Shown: positions 48,472 through 59,056 of the stretch, in pieces
Position numbering within the stretch: position 1 is the stretch's first letter
Layout of the letters: every line of letters begins with the position of its first letter
DNA from: Chlamydoabsidia padenii
Lineage: Eukaryota > Mucoromycota > Mucoromycetes > Mucorales > Cunninghamellaceae
NCBI GenBank assembly: GCA_025330725.1
Contig: JAIWND010000018.1
Location: 558,001 to 622,000 of the forward strand
DNA: 64,000 nucleotides
Direction of reading: 5' to 3'
Notes under the pieces: generated by a model
Seen by the model: the letters and a program-made list of their open reading frames with translations, nothing else
The model's database searches: none
Told to the model about the DNA's origin: nothing
Translations under genes and position numbers: made by a program

Positions 48472-49209
48472 TAATTTTATTATATAGATAGTTGTAGTAT
48501 AGATTTGATTTCATGAAAAGATATAATAAATTGATAAAAAATGATGGAATAAATCTTAAACTCAACGTCTTTTAACCCCCAGTCTTTCCCAATCTTTTTG
48601 AAACGTCGATGTTGCCTGCTGATTGGTGACCCCATCAAAAAGTTGTATTGTAACTACGCCTAAACGTAAACGCATCGACAATTTTGCGCCGCAGGGGATA
48701 TGAAACGTAGACTATATCATAGCTATTGATTTAAAATACAAAAGTACAGTTACAGTACAACAAAACACTATTCTATATAAATAAAATCCTGCTGTTGTTT
48801 TTGAACGCCAAATCGTACGGACATCTCAAACTTCATGAAACTTTGAAATCCCACTTTTGCGCAACAATGTGTATTAGAAATGAAATGGAGAGAGGGGAGC
48901 ACAGGAAGAAGTTGGGTGGAGAGAGACTATAAATTTGGGCTCTACAACGAGTAACGAAATCTCGACTGACAACGCTTCCCCTCCAAGCAGGCGCATTGAA
49001 GTTTGGTGTTCGGCGTTTGAAAATCTTTCATCACAAAGAAAAGGTAAAAGTCATTGCAAGTCTAAACATACTAACACAAGTGTCTTGGAACTTGAGCTTG
49101 CGGTAAAGTATGTTGTAAATGGGTTATAGTGTCCACATGGCCACTTTAATCATTAGCATATGTTGACAATGAAGCGGTAAAGCTCCTTCCAACTCTGACT
49201 AGGGACTGG

Positions 49210-49220
49210 CGGGATTTGAA
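49210..49220 (+). promoter_or_regulatory. Recurrent CGGGRTTTRAA element (exact), array unit 2
   Basis: CGGGATTTGAA at the start of the second unit of the tandem array. Confidence 0.55.
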
Positions 49221-49455
49221 AATGATTTTTACTTCTGTCTGTAAAAAAAGTCTTCGTCTTTTTTTCTTGCAAAAGACAGGTCAAACTCATTACAAGCTTG
49301 GACAGACTAACACAGGGGTCCTGGTGCTTGACTTTTGCGGCAAAGTATATTGGAAATGGGTTATAGTATTCACATCACCACTTTAATCATTAGCATCCTT
49401 TGACACTGGAGCGAGGAGAGCCCATACAAAATCTTAGTAAGGAATTAAGGTAAAG

Positions 49456-49466
49456 CGGGGTTTGAA
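49456..49466 (+). promoter_or_regulatory. Recurrent CGGGRTTTRAA element (exact), array unit 3
   Basis: CGGGGTTTGAA followed by C at the start of the third unit. The reverse complement fits the B-box core GWTCRANNC. Confidence 0.55.
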
Positions 49467-49632
49467 CACGAAGTGGGTTTCATGACAGGTCAAAGTCGTC
49501 GCAAGTTCGGACATAGCCATTTGACGTCTAATAAAGACCCCATCTTTTTGTATTACTTACTTTTTATTGATTTGATTGACTAAATCTAGAAATAATCCTA
49601 AAAATTGTACAATTTCCCCAGCACTGATCGCC

Positions 49633-49744
49633 AACTTTTTTTTTTTCTTTCATCCTTTGTCTTCTTCCTCTACCTTCAATATGTTTGGATGAATCCTCTC
49701 CTTCCGCCACTGTCAATGTGGTCAGCCAGGTTGCAATGGTTATC
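49633..49744 (+). repeat. Dispersed direct repeat, copy 1
   Basis: A T tract, CTTCATCCTTTGTCTTCTTC, then TTGGATGAATCCTCTCCTTC and CGCCACTGTCAATGTGGTCA. It matches copy 2 about 470 bp downstream at high identity over the last 60 bases. Confidence 0.75.
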
Positions 49745-49845
49745 TGCCAATTGGAGTGTGGTTTGATTAGGAAAAGGGGAGAAACAAGGGGTCTATTGAT
49801 ACACATGGCGTTATCATAGCCAGACTCTTTTTTTTTTGCATTGAT

Positions 49846-49866
49846 CGGGGTTTATTTGAAATCCCG
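49846..49866. promoter_or_regulatory. Inverted pair of recurrent elements
   Basis: A CGGGGTTT half faces a TTTGAAATCCCG half with one shared centre, forming a 21-bp imperfect palindrome. Confidence 0.5.
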
Positions 49867-50105
49867 CCACCATTACACTCTAACTCTTTACATGTATTGG
49901 TTGATGATCAGCATGAATTGATCGTTTGTAAATAGTGAAACTGACTCAAATACATGTGTTTATATCGTTTGCCATATTGCTTGACAAGGGTTTGCTCCAT
50001 TGAATTGATTGGTTCATCGCTCATTTTCACACGTTATCATTTCTCCAACACTTGGTGACAACTTTTTATCTCTTCCTGTAACCTATAAGAAGGGTATACT
50101 TTCTT

Positions 50106-50230
50106 CACTTTTTTTTTTCTCTTCATCCTTTATGTCTTCTTTCCGCCCTCCTTCTTCCACCTCCGATATGGTTGGATGAATCCTCTCCTTCCGCCACTGC
50201 CAATATGGTCAGTCAGGCTGCAACGGTTAT
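50106..50230 (+). repeat. Dispersed direct repeat, copy 2
   Basis: A T tract, CTCTTCATCCTTTATGTCTT, then TTGGATGAATCCTCTCCTTC and CGCCACTGCCAATATGGTCA. It is the partner of 49633-49744. A short frame reads SSPSATANMVSQAATV here and in copy 1 (SSPSATVNVVSQVAMV), which may be a coding relic. Confidence 0.75.
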
Positions 50231-51022
50231 ACAATCAAACAATACATGTAGTAATGCTGGCCGCTTGGTATGAACCCGCTCTCTCTATGCCCAGTCCACT
50301 CCTTACATATGCTTCATATTTTCCGGTGAGTTATCGCAACCCACACACACTGCACTTTGGTGGTAAGTTTTATCATTTCCATAGACAAAAAGGGCTGATC
50401 ACAGTACTAATTGGCTGTCTGATTTCTTTTCCTATGTACGATTGCTTTTGATCATTTCTTTCAACCACTTTTAACCATCGTATATTTTATTGTTGACTTT
50501 ATTTAATTAATAATACTAGTAAATTGATAATAATAAATGAAATCAGTATTGTCTTGTCCTCTTCACATGGTGCGATTAAGCATAAAGGAATCGGAATTCA
50601 AAGTGATCGCACGATCCTTTTACTACATATCATGGGAATCAGAATCTTTTATAGTATAAAATGTTCTTGGAAGACTTTGTTAAACACAAGATTTAAATTT
50701 GTAATTATGTGATTTCCTTAATGCCTTCACTGTAACACACCCATAGCAAGTGGAAGGTGTTTATCTCGATCAGGAAAGAGCCCACCTCGCGCGTAATATT
50801 CAATCGCCGCTTTAATCATGTTCTCTTGTCTTGCTCTGTTTTTTATTTTTTTTCAATTGTTTCTTCTCTTTTTGTAAATTTGACACAGGGAGCATCCTTG
50901 CTCTCTCTCTCTTTCTCTCTCTTTCTCATTTACCTTCTTTTTTTATTTTTATCTTTCCTTATCCATATATCCCCCCCCTTTATTATTACTATTTACTGTC
51001 TTCTTATTACCATCTTTTTACC

Positions 51023-53227
51023 ATGTCTACTACCAACAATACCAATAACAAGATGGGCAGTTTAAAACGATCATTCACCACACGGTCCAGTACGAACAAG
51101 AAGGCATCATCATCATCTCGCCCTCGTGCTTCATCCTTTACCACACTCTTTCGGCAACCTCCACCTACTCCTCCTCTCCCAGTGACAACAGCATCAACAG
51201 CAACATTATCACCACCACGTCTGTACCCTTCGTCATCATCCTTCCTCTCTGTCCAAGACAGTCCTAATGGTGGTGCCTCATCTATTGATAGTGGATCAGA
51301 TGATGACAATGACGACGACGACGACGATATTCAAACAACAAAAAAACCGCCTGGTCTACATATGAATACGTCGGTCTCCCATCCATCACCTACCAGTGCT
51401 CCTCCTTTGGAAAAGAAACTATCCACCACATTTAAAGAAAAACTCAACCTCGCTCGACGATCCCAAAGCACCAAACTTAGCCGACACACCAGCCAGAATG
51501 TGTTTCATTTATGGAAACATCAACAACAACCTCAGGACGGACGGCTTAAATTATATGATGATGGTAAAGGTATCTATCCACCTCCTCAAACTACTGATCC
51601 GAATAAAAGGTAAACAGTCAATCAAATCAAGAAGGGGTAGGGTAATGATTGAACTCACTGACTGATTTTTTTTTTGGGGGGGGATGAATAGGGACCCTTA
51701 CGGTTTTACACGATCTACTCAATGGGTAACGACGGAGGAATATGATGCGTTTGAACAACATTATCGTCCTATCACGCATCGTCGGTCGCAGAAATGGCGG
51801 GCTCTTTTGGAAGAGAATAATGGGGAATGGCCACAACGATCTAGTAAATGTAAGTCTCAACATATTTATATATTTAACGTATAACAAATGAACTCATTGA
51901 TTCTCTCTATCTATGTAGTCAAGCGATATATACGTAAAGGCATTCCTCCTGAATTCCGGCGACAGGTAATTTAAATAAAAAGGATTAATATCTACATTAT
52001 AGTCCAACTCATTTATTGTATAGGCATGGTTGCATTATAGTGGGGGCGAAACCAAGATGAAGAACAATAGGGGTGTCTATCAAACATGTATACAAAGGGC
52101 AGTGGATATGAATAGTGAATACATTGATATCATTGAACGAGGCAAGTGGGTTTAAATAAAACTGAACAACAAACCATATTAACACACACACTCTCTTTTT
52201 TTTTTTTTTTTTTTTTTTTTTTGATCTTAGATTTGCATCGCACATTCCCAGATAACGAGAACTTTCGATCCTCCTCTTCCTCTTCAGCCGCCACCACCGC
52301 CACACCTCAACCTCACGACGACGACAAACCTGCGATCCAAGCTCTCCGACGAGTCCTCTACGCCTTCTCGATCTACTCGCCTTCGATCGGATACTGTCAA
52401 TCATTGAATTACATTGCCGGTCTCTTGTTACTGTTTATGGCCGAAGAAGAAGCATTCTGGACCCTGGTGGTACTGGTACATGATATCCTTCCTCCTAATG
52501 TATACGACGTGACAATGGAAGGGGCAAGCATTGATCAAACTGTCCTGATGATGTTGATTTCGGAACGGTGTCCATTGATTTGGCAACGGTTGGCGACCGG
52601 TCGATCGTTTTGGGAATGTGAAGATTTGGATGCAGGATTGGGAATGCCTACCAGCTCACTTGTCACCAGTCATTGGTTTTTGACTTTATTCATCAACATT
52701 TTACCAACCGAGGTAAAAAAAATAGGAGGGGGGAAATGATGACACTTTAAACTAATCTTCTCCTATATATATATTTATATAAAGTCGGTGCTCCGTGTAT
52801 GGGATTGTTTATTCTAGTAAGTCATGCAATTAAAAAAAAAAGTGAAGGTATACTAAATGACTCTCTCTTTCTCTTCAGTGAAGGACGACGGGCGTTGATG
52901 CGGGTGGCTCTAGCGATCTTCAAGATAAATGAACATGAAATCCTTGCTGTGACGGATCCTCTCGAAGTCTTCCAGGTGGTACAAAACATGCCGAAACGAA
53001 TGTTGGATTGTCATCAACTGATGGATGCCACCTTCCACAAATATGCCTCTGTTACAAGGATTAGCGATCAAGATCTGGATCGTCGTCGACTGTTATTCAA
53101 ATCAAGAAGGGACGAACGCCGCAAGACAAAGACAAAGATTCCCAAACGTGCTGGTGTCGCTGGGACTCTGCTCGTCAAAGCAAAGGAACGCTTGGTGGAA
53201 CGTGCTAAAACGGTGCGGCATAAATAG
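51023..53227 (+). CDS. TBC-domain Rab GTPase-activating protein
   Basis: Seven exons (51023-51609, 51692-51849, 51919-51965, 52024-52141, 52231-52712, 52785-52816, 52879-53227) give 590 residues. The fourth intron starts GCAAGT after GAACGAG, a GC-AG intron; splicing there creates the arginine-finger motif IIERDLHRTFPDN. The Gln finger is SIGYCQSLNYIAGLLL, and the TBC core also shows KRYIRKGIPPEFRRQAWLHY SG, VTSHWFLTLFINILPTE and SVLRVWDCLFYEGRRALMRV. The first 195 residues are a disordered Ser/Pro/Asp region. Both catalytic residues are present, so the protein should stimulate GTP hydrolysis by a Rab in membrane traffic. The C-terminal tail is basic. Closest relatives are probably fungal Gyp-type proteins, but the Rab partner is unknown. 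Confidence 0.92.
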
Positions 53228-54299
53228 TGTGTCTTTTTTAATAAAATAAAATAATTTTTTTTAACTACTATTGGTTCTTGTGTCGATGAATGTAGCGTAA
53301 CATGATTGTCTTTTCTTGGTAGTGATCTTCTTCCTGTATCACGGCAAGCATAAATAGTATTTTGAATGTCGATGGTTCTCCCTATTATCACCATCACATG
53401 TATTACCTATTAGTATAGTACTCTTTTGCCCATTGTTTTATTATATCATATAGTCGTTATGTCTTTTTATATTCTGGTATGTAGTCCCTTTTTGAACGCC
53501 GCGCCATCTCCCCGTCAACAGGGCTGGAAGGACGGCACAATAAATGTGTATCATCTTATCGGTACACTTCATGCTCTCAATTCCCTATACCCCTTGTTGT
53601 AGGTCAATAATTTGGTCTTTCGATCACTTTGAGAGATTGATCTCCCCCTCTAATTTTGGTTATTTGTTGTCCCAACAGATATGATAGACAGGCTGTGTTT
53701 GAAATGATAAAGGCTGGTTTTTTGAGACAAACCATATCACCAGGACAAGTTCATGATTTGCAAACCCCGATTCATGCGATCGATGTGTGTGATCCCTATT
53801 GTCATGCCTAATACGTTTCCATTTATCACAAAGTCCCGTTTGTGAAGTACTACATATGATTCATTTTTATTAAAGTGAATTAAATCCAAAAAGTATTTTA
53901 TGTCTATATTATTGTGAGATAGAGGGGATGATGATAAAAAGAGAGACTATACTATGTGTGTGAAGAAGGGAAGGGAGATAAATAAAACCAGGGACCACTA
54001 TTAATTTGTTCATTGTCTTGGTTACAACAATGTTGTTGATTGCCCGTTGTCATTGGAAAGAGTTACCTGTTTGAATCATCTTGTTGATCACCACCCAATC
54101 TGGCATATGAGGGAGACGTCGCATTGCTGATCCAGCTTAAGTCATTCAATGGCCATTCGCCAATTATCATCATTTTGTAGGTGATTGTGATTGTGATTGT
54201 GATTGCTAGCCCAGCCCATACTTCATATGAGATATTGATTTTGACGGAAAGACCACCCATTTCCTGCTCCTTCGAGGCCGAATTTTTGATAAGATGTTC

Positions 54300-54945
54300 A
54301 TGAAGGTGAGAGATTTTGTGTTGATATGGTTGATGTATGTCCAATTTATCCGCACGCCCGACCAGTAGCGTCTATTTTCCAAAGGTATGTAGAAATTCTA
54401 CTTCAAGAAATCCTCGGTATTAGGGTCGATGAATGAATTCTGAGTGCTGATTGCTGATGTATGTCCTAGTTTGCCTGTGAGTCGTTGCTTTGCTGTTCGT
54501 TGTAACACACAATTGTCACCATAGACGTCGATTTAGGTCCGTTTGCTGGTATTTGGGTCATCTATTCACTTGGACAGAGAAGAAAAAGATAAAGAGAAAA
54601 GAGAGGTATTAGTATCAAAGTCTTGATGAAGGTTGCAGACAGTTTCACATTATCATCCTCTTTCCCTCCGTTAGAGATTCATCGCCTTTAGTCAAACTTA
54701 CCCCATTACTACAGAGTCAGTTGTTTCGTCCCCGCTTTTGTTCATCTTCGCGTATCCGTTCCCAACCATCGTGAATTTCATATTTGTGCTAAAGTTGTGT
54801 ATTCGTTGTAAGTGGTGGTGATTGGTGAATTACGTGCTTGGCGAAAGTTGGTGACTTGCTCGTAATCAGTAAATTATCATTCCATCGTCAATGATACAGT
54901 ACAGTCATAGCGCCATGTTAAAGAATAAGAGGATCAAGCCAAGTT
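54300..54945 (-). pseudogene. Decayed gene or repeat, copy 2 of a dispersed family (inverted)
   Basis: Read on the minus strand it shares, in the same order as copy 1 at 12850-13620: TTGATCCTCTTA, ATCATTGACGATGGA, an island EIHDGWERIRED followed by DETTDSVVM, the intron core CATCAAGACTTTGATACTAAT with a pyrimidine tract and TAG, then CCCAAATACCAGCAAAC and AAATCGACGT. Stops and small indels break every frame. The two copies have diverged strongly, so the duplication is old or both decayed quickly. Confidence 0.5.
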
Positions 54946-55004
54946 GGAAAAAAGAGGGAGGGAAAGAAGATTAAAAAAAGAGAGACACTCGCCACTTTAT
55001 ATGT

Positions 55005-55015
55005 TTCAAATCCCG
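55005..55015 (-). promoter_or_regulatory. Recurrent CGGGRTTTRAA element (exact)
   Basis: The plus strand reads TTCAAATCCCG. Read on the minus strand it lies just upstream of the decayed copy's surroundings and past the 3' end of the CCCH gene. Confidence 0.5.
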
Positions 55016-55246
55016 CCCATGCGGGCATAATCCTTCTCGTTCCTGCCTATACTTACTACCCTTCCACCTTTTAACATTTACATTTATAAAAGCATAAACA
55101 TAGTAAAAACATGTGTAAATCCAAAAGGTATATAGTTTCAAACAAAATTTACTTTATTGGAGAGGGTAAAATATAAATATACGTATATGATAAAACAAAG
55201 AAGAGATGATAAACACAATAAGATACTATCTAAAAAGAGGGAGGGG

Positions 55247-55838
55247 TCAAGATCTTGGTATGAGTGGAGGGAATACAAAGGGAGTGGATTGCTTTTTATC
55301 AAGTGGTGGTGAATCTTCTTCCATAAAGAATTGTACATCATCATCATCCAATATAATATCCTGATGAATAGTTGCCTGTTCCCCTTGTTGTTGTTCCATC
55401 CATTTCCATGATGATGATGATGATGATCCAGTAGTAGTAGTAAATGGAGATTCATTAACTGTAGACCAACCATTAGATCCCGATGACGATATTGTTGTTG
55501 TTGGAAGACATCTTTGGTGAGTAACAGGCGACCAACTTGTTGCAGGTAAACTTGAGAATTCCATCAGCAGATCTTCTTGTTCCCGTGCTCGTCTTAATTG
55601 TAGCTCCGAAGGGGTCAGTAGATCGTTTAATGATGAAGGTAACATGGCATCATTCACATCGTCATAAGAGCCATCATCATCATCATCATCCAATGAAGAA
55701 GATGAATACATACGTTGTCTTGATTGCTGGTGTTGTATCTGTTGCTGTTGTTGAAAGGAATGGAATCGACCAAAAGAAGAAGGGTCAAATTGGTAATGTA
55801 ATGATGATGAAGAGGATGATGATCCATAGTGTCGTTGC

Positions 55839-55873
<35 letters not shown>

Positions 55874-56294
55874 CCGAATCCTTGTTGAGTTACCTTCCAA
55901 AGCCATTGTATGAAGTAAAGCACACTTAGTTCCAAATTTACAGGTGCCTTTTAAATAGTATCGACAGACTGTAGTTTCCGAGGCTGGATCAGGATTATGT
56001 GAGAAGATACAATTGGCCCCAGCCGTACAAGTCCCTTGCTTGAAGAATTTACATGGGACATGAGACAACGAGGGTGCTAAGTAAATGAGTCCTTAGTATC
56101 ATCATCCAGTCATCTTTTCCCCTCCCTTTCCCCAATGCCTTACCCTTTAATGGACCAGATTGATTGTCTAGACGTGAAGACCGTTTAAAAAGGAATGGTG
56201 GAAGTTGAGAAGGTGAGCTTTTGGAGAGTTGATGTATTCCAAACCCATCGTTTCTTCTATTGGGACCATCCCAAACAAACGATTGTTCATTCAT
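55247..56294 (-). CDS. CCCH-type tandem zinc finger protein (Lee1/Cps3-like)
   Basis: Two exons (56294-56144 and 56076-55247) give 326 residues. Two adjacent fingers, CKFFKQGTCTAGANCIFSH and CRYYLKGTCKFGTKCALLH (about residues 57-100), have the C-x7-C-x5-C-x3-H spacing of RNA-binding CCCH domains. The rest is low complexity: a polyQ run of about twelve, Ser runs, an acidic DDDDDD patch and a Gln-rich segment. The finger pair resembles yeast Lee1 and fission yeast Cps3, whose roles are not well defined. Probable function is mRNA binding. The repeats in the tail make the exact length likely to vary between strains. Confidence 0.85.
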
Positions 56295-56642
56295 AGTTAA
56301 TAGTAATAAAGGAAGAAAGAAGAAGATAGTATGTAGATATAAAAAAAAGTAAAAAGAGTGAAGAAGAAGAAAGAAAAGGGAGAAAGAGGGATTAATGTTA
56401 TATATAAAAAAGGGGTGAGACTTGATATAAAATATTAAAAAAAAAAGAGAGAGAGCGGACGTATCTGAATGGAGCGAGTCATGCGGGACCGGGTGTTACA
56501 CAAACATTAAAATCCCACATTGCATCAACAGAGAGATATGATAAAATCTTTTTGTTTTTTTTTATTAAAATGATGTTGTTTTGGCTATTTCTAAAAAAAA
56601 AAAAAATTACATGAGAGAAGAGGATAAAATGAGAATGCAAGT
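56295..56642. other. Spacer between CCCH and Nopp140-like genes
   Basis: Purine-rich on the plus strand, which is the pyrimidine-rich leader of the CCCH gene. A variant element (TTAAAATCCCA) lies near 56508. The right part is the 3' flank of the Nopp140-like gene. Confidence 0.55.
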
Positions 56643-58299
56643 CTAATCATCATCGGTAAACTTGATACTATGGCTTTCCATTGAGATTTGTCCACCACGG
56701 TAAGATCCACGTTTCTTCTTGTTCTTTTCCGCCCGGAATTTGTCACCACGCGTCTTGATCAGATCTTGATGAGCTTTCCAACCATAAGATTGTTCATCCG
56801 ATCCACCTTTGGATACATAGGTATTGTCACGTAGTCGATCGTCATAGAATGATACTTCTTCAGGTCGTACTCGTTGGAAGGGTGTGCCAGGTTGACGTTT
56901 TTTAGCAGGTTCACTATCAAATAAAATATAAAGATCAGTTTAAAAAAAACGAGGAAGAGAAAGAGTTTGTTTCTATTATCGTTACCTTGTCTTTTGTTTC
57001 TTGGTTTCAGTCACTGAGATTTCAGTTTCTTCCGCCTTTCGCTTGATAGTCACCTCGACTTGTTCTTTTACTTCTTCTACCTTTTCATCCGAATCGCTGT
57101 CCGAGGAAGAGTCGCTGTCGCTGCTGCTGTCAGAAGAGGAGTCGCTATCAGAAGATGAATCGCTGCTGTCAGAAGAGGAGTCGCTATCAGAAGATGAATC
57201 GCTACTGTCAGAAGAGGAATCACTATCAGAGGATGAATCGCTGCTGTTAGAAGAAGAGTCGCTGCTGGTGTCGGCCTTGGTTTCTTCCGCCTTGACTTCA
57301 GAGATGTTGGTCTTGGGTTCTTCTTTATCGTCATCGTCAGAGTCGCCGTCAGAGTCGCTATCGGAAGAAGAAGAGTCACTGCTGTCAGAAGAAGAGTCGC
57401 TGCTGTCGGCCTTGGTTTCTTCCGCCTTGACTTCAGGGATGTTGGTCTTGGGTTCTTCTTTATCGTTGTCATCAGAGTCGCTATCGGAAGAAGAAGAGTC
57501 GCTGCTGTCAGAAGAGGAGGAGTCACTGCTGGTGTCTGCCTTGGTTTCTTCCTTATTGTCATCATCATTAGAGGTGCTGTCAGAAGAAGAGTCGGCCTTG
57601 GTGTTTTCTTTATCATCATCAGAATCACTATCGGAAGAGTCGCTATCAGAGGATGAATCGCTACTGCTGTCAGAAGAGGAGTCGCTGTCGGAAGAAGAAG
57701 AATCGCTGCTGCTGTCAGAAGAGGAATCGCTGTCGGACTTGGCTTCTTCCATCTTGATATCTTCTTCACTAATAGAGGAATCGGAGGAGGACGAGGTAGA
57801 TTGTTCAGCCTTCTTTTCTTCAACTTCGGTCATGGTGACATCTTCAGAGTCAGAGTCAGAGCTGGAGTCAGAGGAAGAAGAGCTGGAGTCAGAGGAAGAA
57901 GAGCTAGAGTCAGAGGAAGAAGAGCTGGATGCTTCAGGTGTGGCTTTGTCTTTTTCTTCTTCTTCTTCGTCATCACTGCTGTCACTGCTGTCCGAATCGT
58001 CCTTGGGAGGATACCTTGAATAAAATAGTTAGTTTCCATTACATTATATGCAGCTTTATTTCGAAGAGGGACTTACTTTTCTTGATACTTGGTGAATACG
58101 GTCTTGAGAGAAGGTGACTTGGTGGTATCCTTGATCTATGTCGCAGCATTTGCAAAAAGAAAAAAAGATTAGTGTCCAAAAGTGTTTTGGGGGTGCATGA
58201 GCTTACATTGGTGTTCTTTTTCAAAGCAGCAGCAGCAGCTTGTTGTCCGTTATCAATAAGGTATTGATAAACAGCAGCGTCAAGGACTTTGTTGGACAT
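56643..58299 (-). CDS. SRP40: Nucleolar phosphoprotein Nopp140/Srp40 (LisH + SRP40 C-terminal domain)
   Basis: Four exons (58299-58207, 58135-58077, 58014-56986, 56913-56643) give 483 residues. The N-terminus is a LisH motif (LDAAVYQYLIDNGQQAAAAA LKK). The centre (about 70-350) is built of Ser/Asp/Glu runs suited to casein kinase 2, separated by short Lys-rich spacers; a unit around KEEPKTNIPEVKAEETKAD occurs twice. The C-terminus is the diagnostic SRP40 domain (GTPFQRVRPEEVSFYDDRLR DNTY through YGWKAHQDLIKTRGDKFRAE KNKKKRGSYRGG). Nopp140/Srp40 is a nucleolar chaperone of box H/ACA and C/D snoRNPs. The acidic repeats create a long antisense open frame (57001-58023) that is a shadow. Confidence 0.92.
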
Positions 58300-59056
58300 G
58301 ATTTTATAGTGAAGGAAAGAAGAAAAGTAGAAAACCTTTTTTTTTTTTTTTTTTTTTTCTTTTTGTCACTCCGTTACTCCTGAGTGGCTTGTCGGGGTCT
58401 CTGTAACCCAAAAATGGTAAATGTCTAGTTACCACATACTAAACATACCTAACCTTTTAATTCACTATATCTCTTTTATATGGTCGATGCATGTATCTTT
58501 CACACCCGATGATCTATAAAAGTGATTTTATACTGGGAAAGAAGGGATACTTTTTATCCATTCCATTACTTTATACAGTACTGTGCAATAGATTTGTTGT
58601 CTGTCATCACCTAAGCCCAATAAATACTGTACCTCTCTTTGCTCTCCCCCTGTCCCAAACAAGAAAGAACCATTGACTGTAAAAGCAATTCTTGTGTTTT
58701 AAAGAAATAGGGTCCAAATTGTGGCATTGCATGAATACCGGAGTTTGAAACCATGCGATGCACATGGGTAATGCAAGGCACTTTGACATCTTCCAATATC
58801 TTTGTTGATGTGATATCACAAGATAGTATAATTCTACACTGTAAAATAATGTACTATAGATGACTGTATCTTGAAGATCAAGTTAATAAAAGGCGATCAT
58901 TGTGTACAGGTGATAATCATTTGGTTGTCTATATATTGCACAGTAATATATATATTAAAGTGAGTCGAATACAAAAGAATGAATGGTTTTTATTGTGTTA
59001 CAAGAGATAATGATACAATAATATGACAATGAGTACTATCTATTAAAGCTAAACTT
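58300..59056. other. Spacer between the Nopp140-like and acetyltransferase genes
   Basis: It contains the Nopp140-like promoter (T tract 58338-58359) and the 3' flank of the next gene. An element variant (CGGAGTTTGAAA, about 58739) is present. No gene is supported. Confidence 0.55.

Larger units (their letters stand above)
49011..49540 (+). repeat. Tandem repeat array, units of about 200-246 bp
   Basis: Three units begin at about 49011, 49210 and 49456. Each starts with GTTTGAA or CGGGRTTTGAA, then a block like AAA.TCATT.CAAG.TT..ACA.ACTAACACA, then CGG.AAAGTAT.TTG.AAATGGG and TTATAGT, ending CCACTTTAATCATTAGCAT. The third unit is partial. Similarity between the first two is high over about 150 bp. 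Confidence 0.7.
48472..51022. other. Repeat-rich gene-less region
   Basis: About 2.5 kb without an intact gene. It contains a tandem repeat array (49011-49540) whose units start with the recurrent element, a duplicated block (49633-49744 and 50106-50230), an inverted element pair at 49846-49866, and the CT-rich leader of the TBC gene. Short frames occur but none shows a domain. Confidence 0.55.
53228..55246. other. Convergent gene-less region with inverted decayed repeat copy
   Basis: About 2 kb between two 3' ends. It contains a decayed repeat-family copy on the minus strand (about 54300-54945), a short GATTGT hexamer run near 54182-54206, a variant element near 53758 and an exact element at 55005. 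No intact gene is supported; the 93-codon minus frame at 54063-54344 is built partly of the hexamer run. Confidence 0.5.

Noticed and set aside
54063..54344. A 93-codon minus-strand frame
   Set aside because: Part of it is a translated GATTGT hexamer run (ITITITIT), it has no family match, and it sits next to the decayed repeat. It could at most be the tail of that relic.
57001..58023. A 340-codon plus-strand open frame rich in Ser, Glu and Leu
   Set aside because: It is the exact antisense of the Ser/Asp repeats of the Nopp140-like gene. Its open state follows from the codon repeats, and it has no domain.
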